DNA of 32,218 nucleotides from Rhodobacteraceae bacterium CG17_big_fil_post_rev_8_21_14_2_50_65_11 (GCA_002783145.1 PFEX01000004.1:1-32218); one strand, 5' to 3'. Counted from the stretch's first letter, positions 9,265 through 18,134 are shown. Numbers and translations are program-made. The notes: generated by a model from the letters alone, not told the origin.

Positions 9265-10428
9265 TCAGGCCGCCGGAAGCCGGCGCTCGACCACCTCAGC
9301 CAGCCATGAACAGCCCGCCGGGATCGCGTCGTCGTTGAAATTGTATTCTGGGTGGTGGACCGAGGCCCCCTCGCCGTTGCCGACAAGGATATAGGCACCG
9401 GGGCGTTCCTCCAGCATGAAGGCGAAATCCTCGCCACCCATGACCAGCGGGGCGTCGTCGCAACCGCCCGACACGGCGCGCGCCACATCGGCGGCGAACT
9501 CCGTCTGTTCGGGGTGGTTCACCATGCACGGATAGCCCTTGTGATAGGTCACCCCGGCCGCGCCACCCATGGCCGCGCAGACCTGATCCGCAATCGCGGT
9601 AAGCCGCGCCTCAGCCAGGGCGCGCATCCCGACCGACATGGTGCGCACCGTGCCCTTGAGATGGACCTTTTGCGGAATCACGTTGAAGGCGTGCGAGCTG
9701 CTTTCGATCGAGGTAACGGAGACGACGACCTGATCCACCGGGTCGGCGTTGCGGCTGGCGATGGTTTGCAGCATCGTGACGAGGTGCGCCGCCGTCACGG
9801 TGGGATCGACGGTTTCCTGCGGCTTGGCGGCGTGGCCGCCCCGGCCGGTGACGGTGATCTCGAACTGATCGGTGGCGGCGAAGAAAGCCCCCTCGCGGAT
9901 CGCGAAACTGCCCACCGGGCGGCCCGGCCAGTTGTGCATGCCGTAGACCTCCTGAATGCCGAACCGCTCCATCATGCCGTCGTCGCACATTTCCTTGCCG
10001 CCGCCGCCGCCTTCCTCTGCGGGCTGGAAGATGACCGCCACGCTGCCGTCGAAATTGCGCGTCTCGGCAAGGTAGCGCGCCGCCCCCAGCAACATCGCCG
10101 TGTGCCCGTCATGGCCACAGGCATGCATCGCGCCCGGCGTCTTGGAGGCATAATCGAGTCCCGTTGCCTCATGGATCGGCAGCGCGTCCATGTCGGCGCG
10201 CAGCCCGATCACCCGGCCTTTCGTGTCGGATTTGCCCTTGATCAGGCCGACGACGCCGGTGCGCCCGATGCCTGTCACCACCTCGTCGCAGCCGAAGGCC
10301 TTGAGCTTCTCGGCCACGATCCCCGCCGTGCGGTGGGTGTCGAACAGGATCTCGGGGTGTTCGTGCAGGTCGCGGCGCCATTCGGTGATCTCGGGCAGCC
10401 ATTCGGCAAAGCGGTTCTTGACGGGCAT
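9265..10428 (-). CDS. M20D aminoacylase/amidohydrolase (paralogue 1 of 3)
   Basis: A 387-residue cytoplasmic metallohydrolase of the M20D group (hippurate hydrolase, N-acyl-amino-acid amidohydrolase). Expected dinuclear metal ligands are all present: Cys104 and His106 in MHACGHDGH, Glu138-Glu139 in QPAEEGG with one acting as general base, His165 in YGMHNWPG, and the C-terminal VHHPEYNFND. The lid domain with TGRGGHAAKPQE is also present. The start at 10428 is set by the family N-terminus MPVKNRFAEWLPEITEWRR and an AGGAGA ribosome site. It is the third gene of a tandem trio, 22 bases after the middle copy, and is followed after three bases by a methyltransferase. Likely removes an acyl group from an amino acid or splits a small amide; exact substrate unknown. 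Confidence 0.93.
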   Translation of the reverse strand: MPVKNRFAEWLPEITEWRRDLHEHPEILFDTHRTAGIVAEKLKAFGCDEVVTGIGRTGVVGLIKGKSDTKGRVIGLRADMDALPIHEATGLDYASKTPGAMHACGHDGHTAMLLGAARYLAETRNFDGSVAVIFQPAEEGGGGGKEMCDDGMMERFGIQEVYGMHNWPGRPVGSFAIREGAFFAATDQFEITVTGRGGHAAKPQETVDPTVTAAHLVTMLQTIASRNADPVDQVVVSVTSIESSSHAFNVIPQKVHLKGTVRTMSVGMRALAEARLTAIADQVCAAMGGAAGVTYHKGYPCMVNHPEQTEFAADVARAVSGGCDDAPLVMGGEDFAFMLEERPGAYILVGNGEGASVHHPEYNFNDDAIPAGCSWLAEVVERRLPAA

Positions 10429-10450
10429 CTTGCTGTCTCCTGTTGCTCGT

Positions 10451-11617
10451 TTACTGCGCCGGCATCCGGCGCTCGACCAGTTCGGCGAACCAGCTGCATC
10501 CGGCCGGGATCGCGTCGTCGTCGAAGTTGTATTCGGGGTGGTGGCACATCGGCGTGTCGCCGTTGCCAAGGAAGATATAGGCGCCGGGGCGCTGTTCCAG
10601 CATGTAGGCGAAGTCCTCCGACGGCAGGATCGGGTCGATCGTGTCGATCACCGTGGCGCTGACGGCGCGCGCGGCGTCAAGCGCATGGCCGGTTTCAGCG
10701 GGTGTGTTGATGGTAACGGGGTAGCCCGGCACCCACCGGACCTCCGCCCGCGCGCCGAAGGCCGATGCCGTATCCTCGGCCACCCGGCGCACACGCTCCT
10801 CGGCCTGCGCACGGCATGACGGGTCGAGCGTGCGCACCGTGCCCTTAAGCCGGGCGGTATGGGCGATCACGTTGGAGGCGGTGCTGTCGGTTTCGAACGT
10901 GCCCACGGTCAGCACGACCCGGTGGATCGGGTCGATGTTGCGCGAGACGATGGAATGCAGGCTGACAACGATCTGCGAGGCAACGAGCGTGGTGTCGATC
11001 GCGGCATGGGGCGCGGCGGCATGGCCACCCTTGCCGGTCACGGTGATCTCGAAATCATCGGACGAGGCCAGAAGCGCGCCGGGTCGCGTCGCGAAAGACC
11101 CCACCGGCAGGCCAGGCATGTTGTGCAGCCCGTAGACTTCCTCGATCCCCCAACGGTCCATCAGGCCATCGTCGCACATCGCCTTGCCGCCGGCGCCACC
11201 CTCTTCCGCCGGCTGGAAGATCAGCACCACGGTGCCGTCGAAATTCTTCGTTTCATTCAGGTATTGCGCCGCGCCCAGCAGGATCGAGGTGTGCCCGTCA
11301 TGGCCGCAGGCATGCATCTTGCCCGCCACGGTGGAGGCATAATCGAGCCCCGTCGCCTCGGTGATCGGCAGCGCATCCATGTCCGCACGCAGCCCGATCA
11401 CCCGGCCCTTCGTGTCACTCTTGCCCTTGATCGTGGCAACGACGCCGGTCTTGCCGATACCGGTGGTGATATCCGCGATCCCGAAGCCCTTGAGCCTTTC
11501 CACCACGAAGGCCGCCGTTTCTTCAACGTCATAGAGCAGTTCCGGATGCTGGTGCAGGTGGCGGCGCCAGCCGGTGATGTCCTCGTGCAATTGGGCAAAG
11601 CGGTTGCGGGTGGGCAT
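10451..11617 (-). CDS. M20D aminoacylase/amidohydrolase (paralogue 2 of 3)
   Basis: A 388-residue M20D hydrolase. The metal and catalytic motifs are intact: MHACGHDGH, QPAEEGG, YGLHNMPG and CHHPEYNFDD. The track opens at 11677, but the family N-terminus MPTRNRFAQLHEDITGWRRHLHQHPELL fixes the start at 11617, with an AAAGGA ribosome site overlapping the gap after the preceding gene. Compared with its two neighbours it has the most divergent N-terminus and lid (TGKGGHAAAPHAAIDTTLVAS), and its C-terminal region has LPSEDFAYML where paralogues have MGGEDF or MGAEDF. These differences point to a distinct acyl or amino acid preference. The gaps of 14 and 22 bases to its neighbours indicate one transcript. 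Confidence 0.93.
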   Translation of the reverse strand: MPTRNRFAQLHEDITGWRRHLHQHPELLYDVEETAAFVVERLKGFGIADITTGIGKTGVVATIKGKSDTKGRVIGLRADMDALPITEATGLDYASTVAGKMHACGHDGHTSILLGAAQYLNETKNFDGTVVLIFQPAEEGGAGGKAMCDDGLMDRWGIEEVYGLHNMPGLPVGSFATRPGALLASSDDFEITVTGKGGHAAAPHAAIDTTLVASQIVVSLHSIVSRNIDPIHRVVLTVGTFETDSTASNVIAHTARLKGTVRTLDPSCRAQAEERVRRVAEDTASAFGARAEVRWVPGYPVTINTPAETGHALDAARAVSATVIDTIDPILPSEDFAYMLEQRPGAYIFLGNGDTPMCHHPEYNFDDDAIPAGCSWFAELVERRMPAQ

Positions 11618-11631
11618 TGTCAGATATCCTT

Positions 11632-12801
11632 TCAGGCGGGCATGCGGGATTCGACAAGCTCTGCGAAGAAGCTGCATCCGTAGGGGATCGCTTCGTCGTT
11701 GAAGTTGTATTCGGGGTGGTGGACCTTGGCGCTGTCGCCGTTGCCCACGTTGACGAAGGCACCGGGGCGGGCGCGCAGCATGTAGCTGAAATCCTCGGCC
11801 CCCATGCGCGGCGGGCGGCCGTAATGCACGCGCCCCTCGCCCACCACGGCGCGCGCCACTTCGGCGGCAATTTCCGCGTTTTCCTCGTGGTTCACCGTCA
11901 CCGGGTAGCCGCGTTCGTAGTGGATGTCCGCCGTGCAGCCATAGGCGGCCGCGGTGGCATTCACGATCTCGATGATGCGCACCTCGGCCATGTCGCGCAC
12001 GTCCTCGTCAAGCGTGCGGATGGTGCCGGCCAGCGTCACCGTGTCGTCGATCACGTTGGTCGCGGCGCTTTCGGTGTTCATCACGCAGATCGACACCACC
12101 ACCGATTTCAGCGGGTCGGTGTTGCGGCTGGCCACGGTCTGCAATGCCATCACCGTGGCGCAGGCGGCGGGCAGCGGGTCGATCACGTTATGGGGCTGCG
12201 CAGCGTGGCCGCCGCGCCCGCGGATCACGATCTTCACCTCGTCGGCAGCGGCCATGATCGGACCCGGCGAGACGCCAAATTCGCCAAGCGGCAGGCCCGG
12301 CTCGTTATGCATGCCGTAGACTTCGTCGATGCCCCAGCGGTCCATCAGGCCGTCATCGACCATCGCCTTGCCGCCGGCGCCGCCTTCTTCCGCCGGCTGG
12401 AAGATCAGCACCACGGTGCCGTCGAAATTGCGCGTCTCGGCAAGGTATTTCGCCGTGCCGAGCAGCATCGCCGTGTGCCCGTCATGGCCGCAGGCATGCA
12501 TCTTGCCGGGGTTCTTCGAGGCAAAGGGCAGCCCCGTCTTTTCCGCCATCGGCAGCGCGTCCATGTCGGCGCGCAGGCCAATGACGCGGCCCTTCGTGTC
12601 GGACTTGCCCTTGATCACGCCGACAACGCCGGACCGGCCCACGCCGGGCACGACCTCGTCACAGCCAAAGGCGCGCAGCTTTTCTTCCACCAACGCCGTG
12701 GTGCGCGGCAGATCGTAAAGGAGTTCGGGGTTTTCATGGATATCCCGGCGCCATTCGGTGATCTCGGGCAGCAACTCGGCAAGACGGTTCTTCACAGGCA
12801 T
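11632..12801 (-). CDS. M20D aminoacylase/amidohydrolase (paralogue 3 of 3)
   Basis: A 389-residue M20D hydrolase, first of the three tandem copies in transcription order. All metal ligands are visible: MHACGHDGH, QPAEEGG, YGMHNEPG and VHHPEYNFND. Its first about 165 residues are very close to paralogue 1 (the stretch KGKSDTKGRVIGLRADMDAL is identical in all three), whereas the lid and C-terminal parts differ clearly, as expected after duplication and specificity change. I use the ATG at 12801; a TTG one codon upstream is also open. It follows the ArgE-like gene on the same strand after 72 bases. Substrate unknown; N-acyl amino acids or small peptides are the usual targets. Confidence 0.93.
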   Translation of the reverse strand: MPVKNRLAELLPEITEWRRDIHENPELLYDLPRTTALVEEKLRAFGCDEVVPGVGRSGVVGVIKGKSDTKGRVIGLRADMDALPMAEKTGLPFASKNPGKMHACGHDGHTAMLLGTAKYLAETRNFDGTVVLIFQPAEEGGAGGKAMVDDGLMDRWGIDEVYGMHNEPGLPLGEFGVSPGPIMAAADEVKIVIRGRGGHAAQPHNVIDPLPAACATVMALQTVASRNTDPLKSVVVSICVMNTESAATNVIDDTVTLAGTIRTLDEDVRDMAEVRIIEIVNATAAAYGCTADIHYERGYPVTVNHEENAEIAAEVARAVVGEGRVHYGRPPRMGAEDFSYMLRARPGAFVNVGNGDSAKVHHPEYNFNDEAIPYGCSFFAELVESRMPA

Positions 12802-12873
12802 CAAGGGGGGTCCTTGTCAAAGCAATGATCGGATATCCGGAAACCTGACCGATTGTTCAAATCCCGGCAAGGG

Positions 12874-14037
12874 TCATTCGCAAAGCGTGTCCACCAGCCG
12901 GTCCATGAAGCGCTCCCCGGCGGCGAACTGGTCCAGCGTGATGAACTCGTCGGGCTGGTGGGCCTGCGCGATGTCGCCGGGGCCGCAGACAACGGCGGAA
13001 TAGCCCGCCGCCTGGAACTGGCCGGCCTCGGTGCCGTAGCTGACGACGTGGCTCGCGTTGTCACCGGTCAGACGGCGCACGAGGCGTTCGGCCTCGCCGT
13101 CCGTTTCCGGCCGCAGGCCCGGCACGTCCCAGCGACGGTCGAGCGCGATGTAGCAGGACGGGTGAACCTTTTGCATCTCCGCCTCCAGCCGGCGCACCTC
13201 CGCCTCGTAGCGCGCGCCCCAGTCGCCCTGCGAATCGCCGGGAACGCAGCGGAAGGACATGACGAAATTGCAGTCCCTGGCGGTGATGTTGTGTGCCGTG
13301 CCGCCCTCGATGATCCCGACATGCAGCGTGGTGAAGGGCGGGTCGAAGGCCGCGTCGACGCCTTGCGGCGCGCGCGCCCGGTTCTCGTCGTTCATCCGGT
13401 TGGCCCAGTCGATCAGCTTGGCGCCCTCCATGATCGCGTTGACGCCCCGGTCGATCATCGAGCTGTGCACCTCGAAGCCGCGAATCTGCGTATCGTAGCC
13501 GGACCCGCCCTTGTGGCCCGTCACCACCTGCATCGTGGTCGGTTCGCCGATGATGGCCAGCGACGCCTTCGGCAGGCTGCCCTGCATCGCCGCGATCATC
13601 GGCGGCGCGCCGGTGCAGCCGATTTCCTCGTCCCGGCTGAGGCAGATCTGCAAGGGCCGCTTCAGTTCGCGCCGGGACGCTTTCGCCATCGCCGCCATGG
13701 CAAGCGCATCGAACCCCTTCATGTCGCAACAGCCGCGCCCGTAAAGCTTGCCGTTCTTCTCCACCACGGTGAACGGATCGGAGGACCATTCCTGTCCGTC
13801 GACCGGCACCACGTCGGTATGCCCAGACAGGATGACGCCGCCGGGGATGTCCGGACCGATATGGGCGTAAAGGCTCGCCTTGGTGCCATCCTCGTTGTCG
13901 TCCCGGAAACAGCGCGCGCCGATGCCCGCAAGCCAGCCCTCTGCCCAATCCACGAGATCAAGGTTGCTGTCCCGGCTAACCGACGGGAAGGAAACGAGCT
14001 TTTCCAGAAGCTCGCGGGCTGTCTCTGGATCGGTCAT
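12874..14037 (-). CDS. argE: Acetylornithine deacetylase-like M20 peptidase (ArgE family)
   Basis: A 387-residue cytoplasmic zinc hydrolase of the ArgE/DapE group, which removes the acetyl group from N2-acetylornithine or similar N-acyl amino acids. The motifs are complete: His73 and Asp75 in SGHTDVVPVDG, the metal-bridging Asp105 in GRGCCDMKGFD, Glu137-Glu138 in SRDEEIGCTG, and a C-terminal His in QAHQPDEF. The long track frame to 15444 is an artefact; the family N-terminus MTDPETARELLEKLVSFPSVS gives the ATG at 14037. It is divergent from the peptide ABC transporter and precedes three M20D genes. The context suggests catabolic deacylation rather than arginine synthesis, but the sequence alone cannot tell these apart. 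Confidence 0.88.
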   Translation of the reverse strand: MTDPETARELLEKLVSFPSVSRDSNLDLVDWAEGWLAGIGARCFRDDNEDGTKASLYAHIGPDIPGGVILSGHTDVVPVDGQEWSSDPFTVVEKNGKLYGRGCCDMKGFDALAMAAMAKASRRELKRPLQICLSRDEEIGCTGAPPMIAAMQGSLPKASLAIIGEPTTMQVVTGHKGGSGYDTQIRGFEVHSSMIDRGVNAIMEGAKLIDWANRMNDENRARAPQGVDAAFDPPFTTLHVGIIEGGTAHNITARDCNFVMSFRCVPGDSQGDWGARYEAEVRRLEAEMQKVHPSCYIALDRRWDVPGLRPETDGEAERLVRRLTGDNASHVVSYGTEAGQFQAAGYSAVVCGPGDIAQAHQPDEFITLDQFAAGERFMDRLVDTLCE

Positions 14038-14256
14038 GGGGGCTGTCCTTTGTTGTTTGCACAAAGCCTGAGCAGCGGTCACCGCCGCGTCAAGTGCACC
14101 CGCGATATTTGCACAATTTTTGCCCGATCGGTCAAATCTTGACCCAAGGTTCCGATCAAAGCGCTTGCGAGGTCGGAATTTCCTGATACCGTCATGGCAC
14201 TTAGGCACCATCCCACGAGAGGACGGGCCTGTCCAACCGGCGAGGAGCGTCAGACG
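14038..14256. promoter_or_regulatory. Divergent control region of the argE-like and peptide ABC genes
   Basis: This 219-base region should hold both divergent promoters. Two patterns stand out. A perfect palindrome GGTCAA-ATC-TTGACC lies at 14130-14144, partly nested in GATCGG ... CCGATC (14126-14131 and 14152-14157). The word TTTGCACAA occurs twice in the same direction at 14056 and 14108, 52 bases (about five helical turns) apart; the first copy is also a short inverted repeat TTTG-CA-CAAA. They look like binding sites for a transcription factor, but I cannot name it. A GAGGAG ribosome site for the transporter gene lies at 14242-14247. Confidence 0.5.
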
Positions 14257-15264
14257 ATGCTTGATGGGGCAACGCCCTCCGTCCTTGACGTCAAGGACCT
14301 GACTACCACATTCAAGACCCGCGTCGGCGCGGTTCATGCTGTCAACAATGTTAGTTTTAACCTGAAGGCGGGCGAGCTTCTTGGCGTGGTTGGCGAGTCC
14401 GGGTCGGGCAAATCGGTGACGATGATGTCGTTGATCGGGCTTGTGCCATCGCCGCCCGCACGCGTGACCGGCGGGCCGGTGATGTTCGAGGGGCAGGACC
14501 TGCTGACCGCGAGCAACGAACAACTGCGCAAGGTGCGCGGCGCCCGCATCGGGTTCGTGTTCCAGGACCCGATGACCTCGCTCAACCCGGTGTTCTCGGT
14601 CGGCTTCCAGGTGATGGAGCCGCTGCGCAAGCACATGGGCATGAACAAGACCCGCGCCCGCGCCCGCGCCCGCGAATTGCTGGACCTTGTCGGCATTCCC
14701 GACGCGGCCCGGCGGCTCGACGATTTCCCGCACCAGTTTTCCGGCGGCATGCGTCAAAGGGTGATGATCGCCATTGCGCTCGCCTGCGATCCAAAGGTTC
14801 TGATCGCCGATGAACCGACCACGGCGCTTGACGTAACGATCCAGGCGCAGATCATCGAACTCATGAAAGACCTGCGGGACAAGCTCGGCATGGCGGTGAT
14901 CTGGATCACCCATGACCTCGGCGTCATCGCCGGCATCGCCGACCGTGTGCTGGTGATGTATGGCGGGCAGATCGTGGAACATGCCCCGGTGCGGGATCTG
15001 TTCGCCAACCCGCGCCACCCCTATACCCGCGCGCTCTTGCTGACCGTGCCGAACGTGCGCGGCGAGCGGGCGCAGCGGCTGCGGGTAATCGAGGGGCAGC
15101 CGCCAATCCTGCGCGCCGCCCCCACGGCCTGCCCGTTCCGCGACCGCTGCGAACATGCGTTCGACCGGTGTTCGCGCGAAAACCCGGCCCGGCGCCTCGT
15201 CGGCCCGGTGCATGACGTGGCCTGTTTCTGGGACCCCGAGACCGGAGCGTCCAGCGATGTTTGA
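14257..15264 (+). CDS. Dipeptide/oligopeptide ABC transporter ATP-binding protein (DppD/OppD type)
   Basis: A 335-residue ATPase subunit of a peptide-class importer, working at the inner face of the membrane. It has Walker A GESGSGKS, the ABC signature FSGGMRQRV, Walker [13 protein letters not shown] and the switch His in ITHDLGV. The C-terminal oligopeptide/dipeptide extension with the cysteine cluster [14 protein letters not shown] is present. The start at 14257 follows a GAGGAG ribosome site. It is the first gene of a five-gene operon, and its last eight bases overlap the next ATPase gene. A stretch of four CCCGCG hexamers (14651-14674) gives an Arg-Ala repeat before [10 protein letters not shown]. 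Confidence 0.94.
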   Translation: MLDGATPSVLDVKDLTTTFKTRVGAVHAVNNVSFNLKAGELLGVVGESGSGKSVTMMSLIGLVPSPPARVTGGPVMFEGQDLLTASNEQLRKVRGARIGFVFQDPMTSLNPVFSVGFQVMEPLRKHMGMNKTRARARARELLDLVGIPDAARRLDDFPHQFSGGMRQRVMIAIALACDPKVLIADEPTTALDVTIQAQIIELMKDLRDKLGMAVIWITHDLGVIAGIADRVLVMYGGQIVEHAPVRDLFANPRHPYTRALLLTVPNVRGERAQRLRVIEGQPPILRAAPTACPFRDRCEHAFDRCSRENPARRLVGPVHDVACFWDPETGASSDV

Positions 15265-16267
15265 CGATAGCACCAGCCGCCGTAAACTGGTTTCCGTTTC
15301 GGGGCTGAAGATGTATTTCCCGATCCGGGGCGGCCTGTTGCGGCGACACAGCGGTGACGTGAAGGCCGTGGACGACGTCAGCTTCGACATCTTCGAAGGT
15401 GAAACGCTGGGCGTTGTCGGGGAATCGGGCTGCGGCAAGTCCACCTGCGGGCGTGCCGTGCTGCGGCTTTACGACCTGACGGCCGGCACCGTCCTTGTCG
15501 ATGGCATCGACATCTCGACCATGGGTCAAGGGGCGCTTCGCAAGATCCGCCCGGTGATGCAGATGGTATTCCAGGATCCGCAGGCCTGCCTCAACCCGCG
15601 CATGTCGCTGGCCGATATCATCGGTGAACCGCTGGTCGAGCACACGCGCTTGTCGAAAGCAGACCGGCTTGCCCGGATCTATGAGCTGATGGATGCCGTC
15701 GGCCTCAACCGCGATTTCGCCAATCGCTACCCGCATGAGTTTTCCGGCGGTCAACGGCAGCGCATCGGCATTGCCCGCGCACTCGCCCTGAACCCCAAGT
15801 TCATCGTCTGCGACGAGCCCATCGCAGCGCTCGACGTGTCGATTCAGGCGCAGGTGGTCAACCTGCTGGAGGATCTGCAAAAGGAATTCGGGCTGACCTA
15901 TCTCTTCATCAGTCACGACCTGTCGATGGTGCGCCATATCGCCGACCGCGTGGCGGTGATGTATCTGGGAAAGATCGTCGAACTGGCCGCGCGCGAGGGG
16001 CTCTACCGCGACCCCAAGCACCCTTATACGCAGGCGCTTTTGTCAGCGGTGCCGGAACCCGATCCGGTCGCCCATGACACCGCCAACCGAACGATCCTGA
16101 AAGGCGACGTGCCAAGCCCCTCGAACCCGCCCACCGGCTGCAACTTCTGCACACGCTGCCCGCAGGCAATGGAGATTTGCAGGCAACTGGACCCCGAGTT
16201 CCGCGAAGTCGAACCGGGCCGCTTCGTCGCCTGCCACCTGTTCAACGAAAACGAGACCGCCGGATAA
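15257..16267 (+). CDS. Dipeptide/oligopeptide ABC transporter ATP-binding protein (DppF/OppF type)
   Basis: A 336-residue second ATPase, partner of the preceding one. It shows the typical OppF/DppF opening LKMYFPIRGGLLRR, Walker A GESGCGKS, signature FSGGQRQRI, Walker B IVCDEPIAALDV and switch ISHDLSM. The C-terminal extension has CNFCTRCPQAMEIC. The start ATG at 15257 sits inside the end of the upstream gene (ATGTTTGA overlap), which suggests translational coupling and equal amounts of the two subunits. The binding protein gene follows after 52 bases. Confidence 0.94.
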   Translation: MFDDSTSRRKLVSVSGLKMYFPIRGGLLRRHSGDVKAVDDVSFDIFEGETLGVVGESGCGKSTCGRAVLRLYDLTAGTVLVDGIDISTMGQGALRKIRPVMQMVFQDPQACLNPRMSLADIIGEPLVEHTRLSKADRLARIYELMDAVGLNRDFANRYPHEFSGGQRQRIGIARALALNPKFIVCDEPIAALDVSIQAQVVNLLEDLQKEFGLTYLFISHDLSMVRHIADRVAVMYLGKIVELAAREGLYRDPKHPYTQALLSAVPEPDPVAHDTANRTILKGDVPSPSNPPTGCNFCTRCPQAMEICRQLDPEFREVEPGRFVACHLFNENETAG

Positions 16268-16319
16268 CGGTGGCGATCCTTGAGGACAAGAAGAGCACAA
16301 GACCAACAAGGAGACTGAT

Positions 16320-18029
16320 ATGACACTGAAACACATTCTGCTCGGGACCGCGGCGGCCTTCGCCCTGTCCCCGGCGATGGCCCTTGCCGAGCGCGGCTCG
16401 GACGGCCAGCTCAACATCATCTACTGGCAGGCGCCATCGACTCTGAACCCCTACCTGTCGGGCGGCACCAAGGAAGTGGAGTCGGCGTCGCTGGTGCTCG
16501 AATCCTTTGCCCGTTTCGACGAGAACGGAAGCCTCGTGCCGTTCATGGCCGAAGACATCCCGACCGTTGAAAACGGCGGCGTGGCCGAGGACCTGACCTC
16601 GATCACATGGACGATCCGCGAGGGCCTTCTGTGGTCGGACGGCACGCCGGTGACCGCGGCCGACGCCGTGTTCACCTGGGAATACTGCACCCACCCCGAG
16701 GGCGGCTGCGCACAGGCCAGCTATTTCGATGGCGTGGAAAGCGTCGAGGCGGTGGACGATAGCACCGTGACGGTGCATTTTGCAGCGCCCAAGCCGTTCC
16801 CCTACACCGCCTTCGTCGGCTCCGAGAGCCCGATCATCCAGGCTGCGCAGTTTGCCGACTGCCTCGGCGCCGCCGCGCCAGAATGCACCGACGCAAACTT
16901 CGGCCCGATCGGCACCGGCCCCTTCGTGGTCGAGGAGTTCCGGCCCAACGACGTGATCACCTTTGTCGCCAATGAAAACTACCGCAACCCCGATCAACCG
17001 GCCTTCGCAAGGGTGACCTTCAAGGGCGGCGGCGACGCGGCCTCGGCGGCGCGCTCGGTTCTGGAAACCGGTGAGTTCGACTACGCCTGGAACCTTCAGA
17101 TCGATCCGACGCTTCTGCTGGAAATGGAAGCCAACGGCATCGGCACCGTGGCAACCGCATTCGGCACCTCGGTCGAGCGTCTGCACCTCAACCAGTTCAA
17201 CCCGGATCCGGCGCTTGGCGACATCCGTTCGACCCAGGAGGGCGGACCGCATCCGTTCCTCACCGATCCGATCGTGGGCCAGGCGTTGTCGATGGCAATC
17301 GACCGTCCGCTGCTGTCCGAAATCGGCTACGGCGCCGGCGGACAGCCAACCTGCAACGTGCTGCCCGCACCAGAGCTTTATGCCTCCACCGCCAATGATG
17401 ACTGCCTCGTGCAGGACATCCCCGGTGCGATCGCCCTGCTGGACGAAGCCGGGATCGTGGATAGCGACGGCGACGGCGTTCGTGAATACGAGGGAACCCC
17501 GCTGCGGGTTCTGTTCCAGACATCGACCAACGCCGTGCGTCAGGACGCGCAAGCGCTGATCAAGCAGTGGTGGTCGGAAATCGGTGTCGATGCCGAGCTG
17601 CGCAACATCGACGCATCGGTGTTCTTCGGCGGCGATCCGTCGAGCCCCGACACGTTCCAGAAGTTCTACGCCGATATCGAGATGTACACCAACAACTTCG
17701 CCGGCGTGGACCCGGAGGCCTACATGGCCAACTGGCTGTGTTCGGACATTCCCAGCCCCGACACCCAGTGGCAGGGCGCCAACATCCAGCGTTTCTGCGA
17801 CCCGGCCTACGATGCCCTTGTCGCGGAGATGAGCCAGACCGCGGAACTCGAGGAGCGTGGCCGCCTCGCGCGTGAGATGAACGACATGCTGATGCAGTCC
17901 CACTCGATCATCCCGCTGGTTCACCGTGGCGGCGTTTCCGCCCATGCCAACACGCTTGGCGGCGTGCGCATGTCGGACTGGGATTCCGAGCTGTGGAATG
18001 CGGCCGAATGGTACCGCATCGGGGAATGA
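16320..18029 (+). CDS. Peptide ABC transporter substrate-binding protein (SBP family 5)
   Basis: A 569-residue periplasmic binding protein of the DppA/OppA family, which captures the substrate and delivers it to the permeases. The N-terminus MTLKHILLGTAAAFALSPAMALA is a secretion signal with likely cleavage after ALA. The family core is seen in LNPYLSGGTKEVE, FTWTIREG-like SITWTIREGLLWSDGTPVTAADAVFTWEY, and NENYRNPDQPAF. It has a good ribosome site (AAGGAGA) before the ATG at 16320. Several cysteines occur (for example YCTHPEGGC and ADCLGAAAPEC), which could form disulphides in the periplasm. The gene order puts it between the ATPases and permeases. The substrate is not defined; neighbouring deacylases suggest peptides or acylated amino acids. 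Confidence 0.93.
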   Translation: MTLKHILLGTAAAFALSPAMALAERGSDGQLNIIYWQAPSTLNPYLSGGTKEVESASLVLESFARFDENGSLVPFMAEDIPTVENGGVAEDLTSITWTIREGLLWSDGTPVTAADAVFTWEYCTHPEGGCAQASYFDGVESVEAVDDSTVTVHFAAPKPFPYTAFVGSESPIIQAAQFADCLGAAAPECTDANFGPIGTGPFVVEEFRPNDVITFVANENYRNPDQPAFARVTFKGGGDAASAARSVLETGEFDYAWNLQIDPTLLLEMEANGIGTVATAFGTSVERLHLNQFNPDPALGDIRSTQEGGPHPFLTDPIVGQALSMAIDRPLLSEIGYGAGGQPTCNVLPAPELYASTANDDCLVQDIPGAIALLDEAGIVDSDGDGVREYEGTPLRVLFQTSTNAVRQDAQALIKQWWSEIGVDAELRNIDASVFFGGDPSSPDTFQKFYADIEMYTNNFAGVDPEAYMANWLCSDIPSPDTQWQGANIQRFCDPAYDALVAEMSQTAELEERGRLAREMNDMLMQSHSIIPLVHRGGVSAHANTLGGVRMSDWDSELWNAAEWYRIGE

Positions 18030-18053
18030 TCCTCTGATCCAGCACGTCAGGCC

Positions 18054-18076
18054 CCTCCCCCCGTCGCGGGGGGAGG
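18054..18076 (+). terminator. Strong intra-operon hairpin after the binding-protein gene
   Basis: A perfect 9-base-pair GC stem, CCTCCCCCC / GGGGGGAGG, with a five-base loop (GTCGC) lies 24 bases after the binding-protein stop and 58 bases before the permease start. There is no T run. Such hairpins between a binding-protein gene and permease genes are known to protect the upstream mRNA and reduce downstream expression, so partial termination or 3'-end stabilisation is the likely role. Confidence 0.6.
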
Positions 18077-18134
18077 CGTCACTGCGACACACCCGTCATA
18101 ATACCAACAGACTTCTGAACCGAGGCGCCTCGCC

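Noticed and set aside
9352-10662. 436-residue plus-strand ORF, with similar ones at 10859-11683, 11617-12828 and 12853-14142
   Set aside because: These are antisense mirrors of the M20 genes. They resemble each other only because the M20 paralogues do.
13061-13948. 295-residue minus-strand ORF overlapping the ArgE-like gene in another frame
   Set aside because: Gly/Arg-rich out-of-frame translation of the true gene.
16242-18092. 616-residue minus-strand ORF
   Set aside because: Antisense to the binding-protein gene, which has a signal peptide and clear domain; composition is shadow-like.
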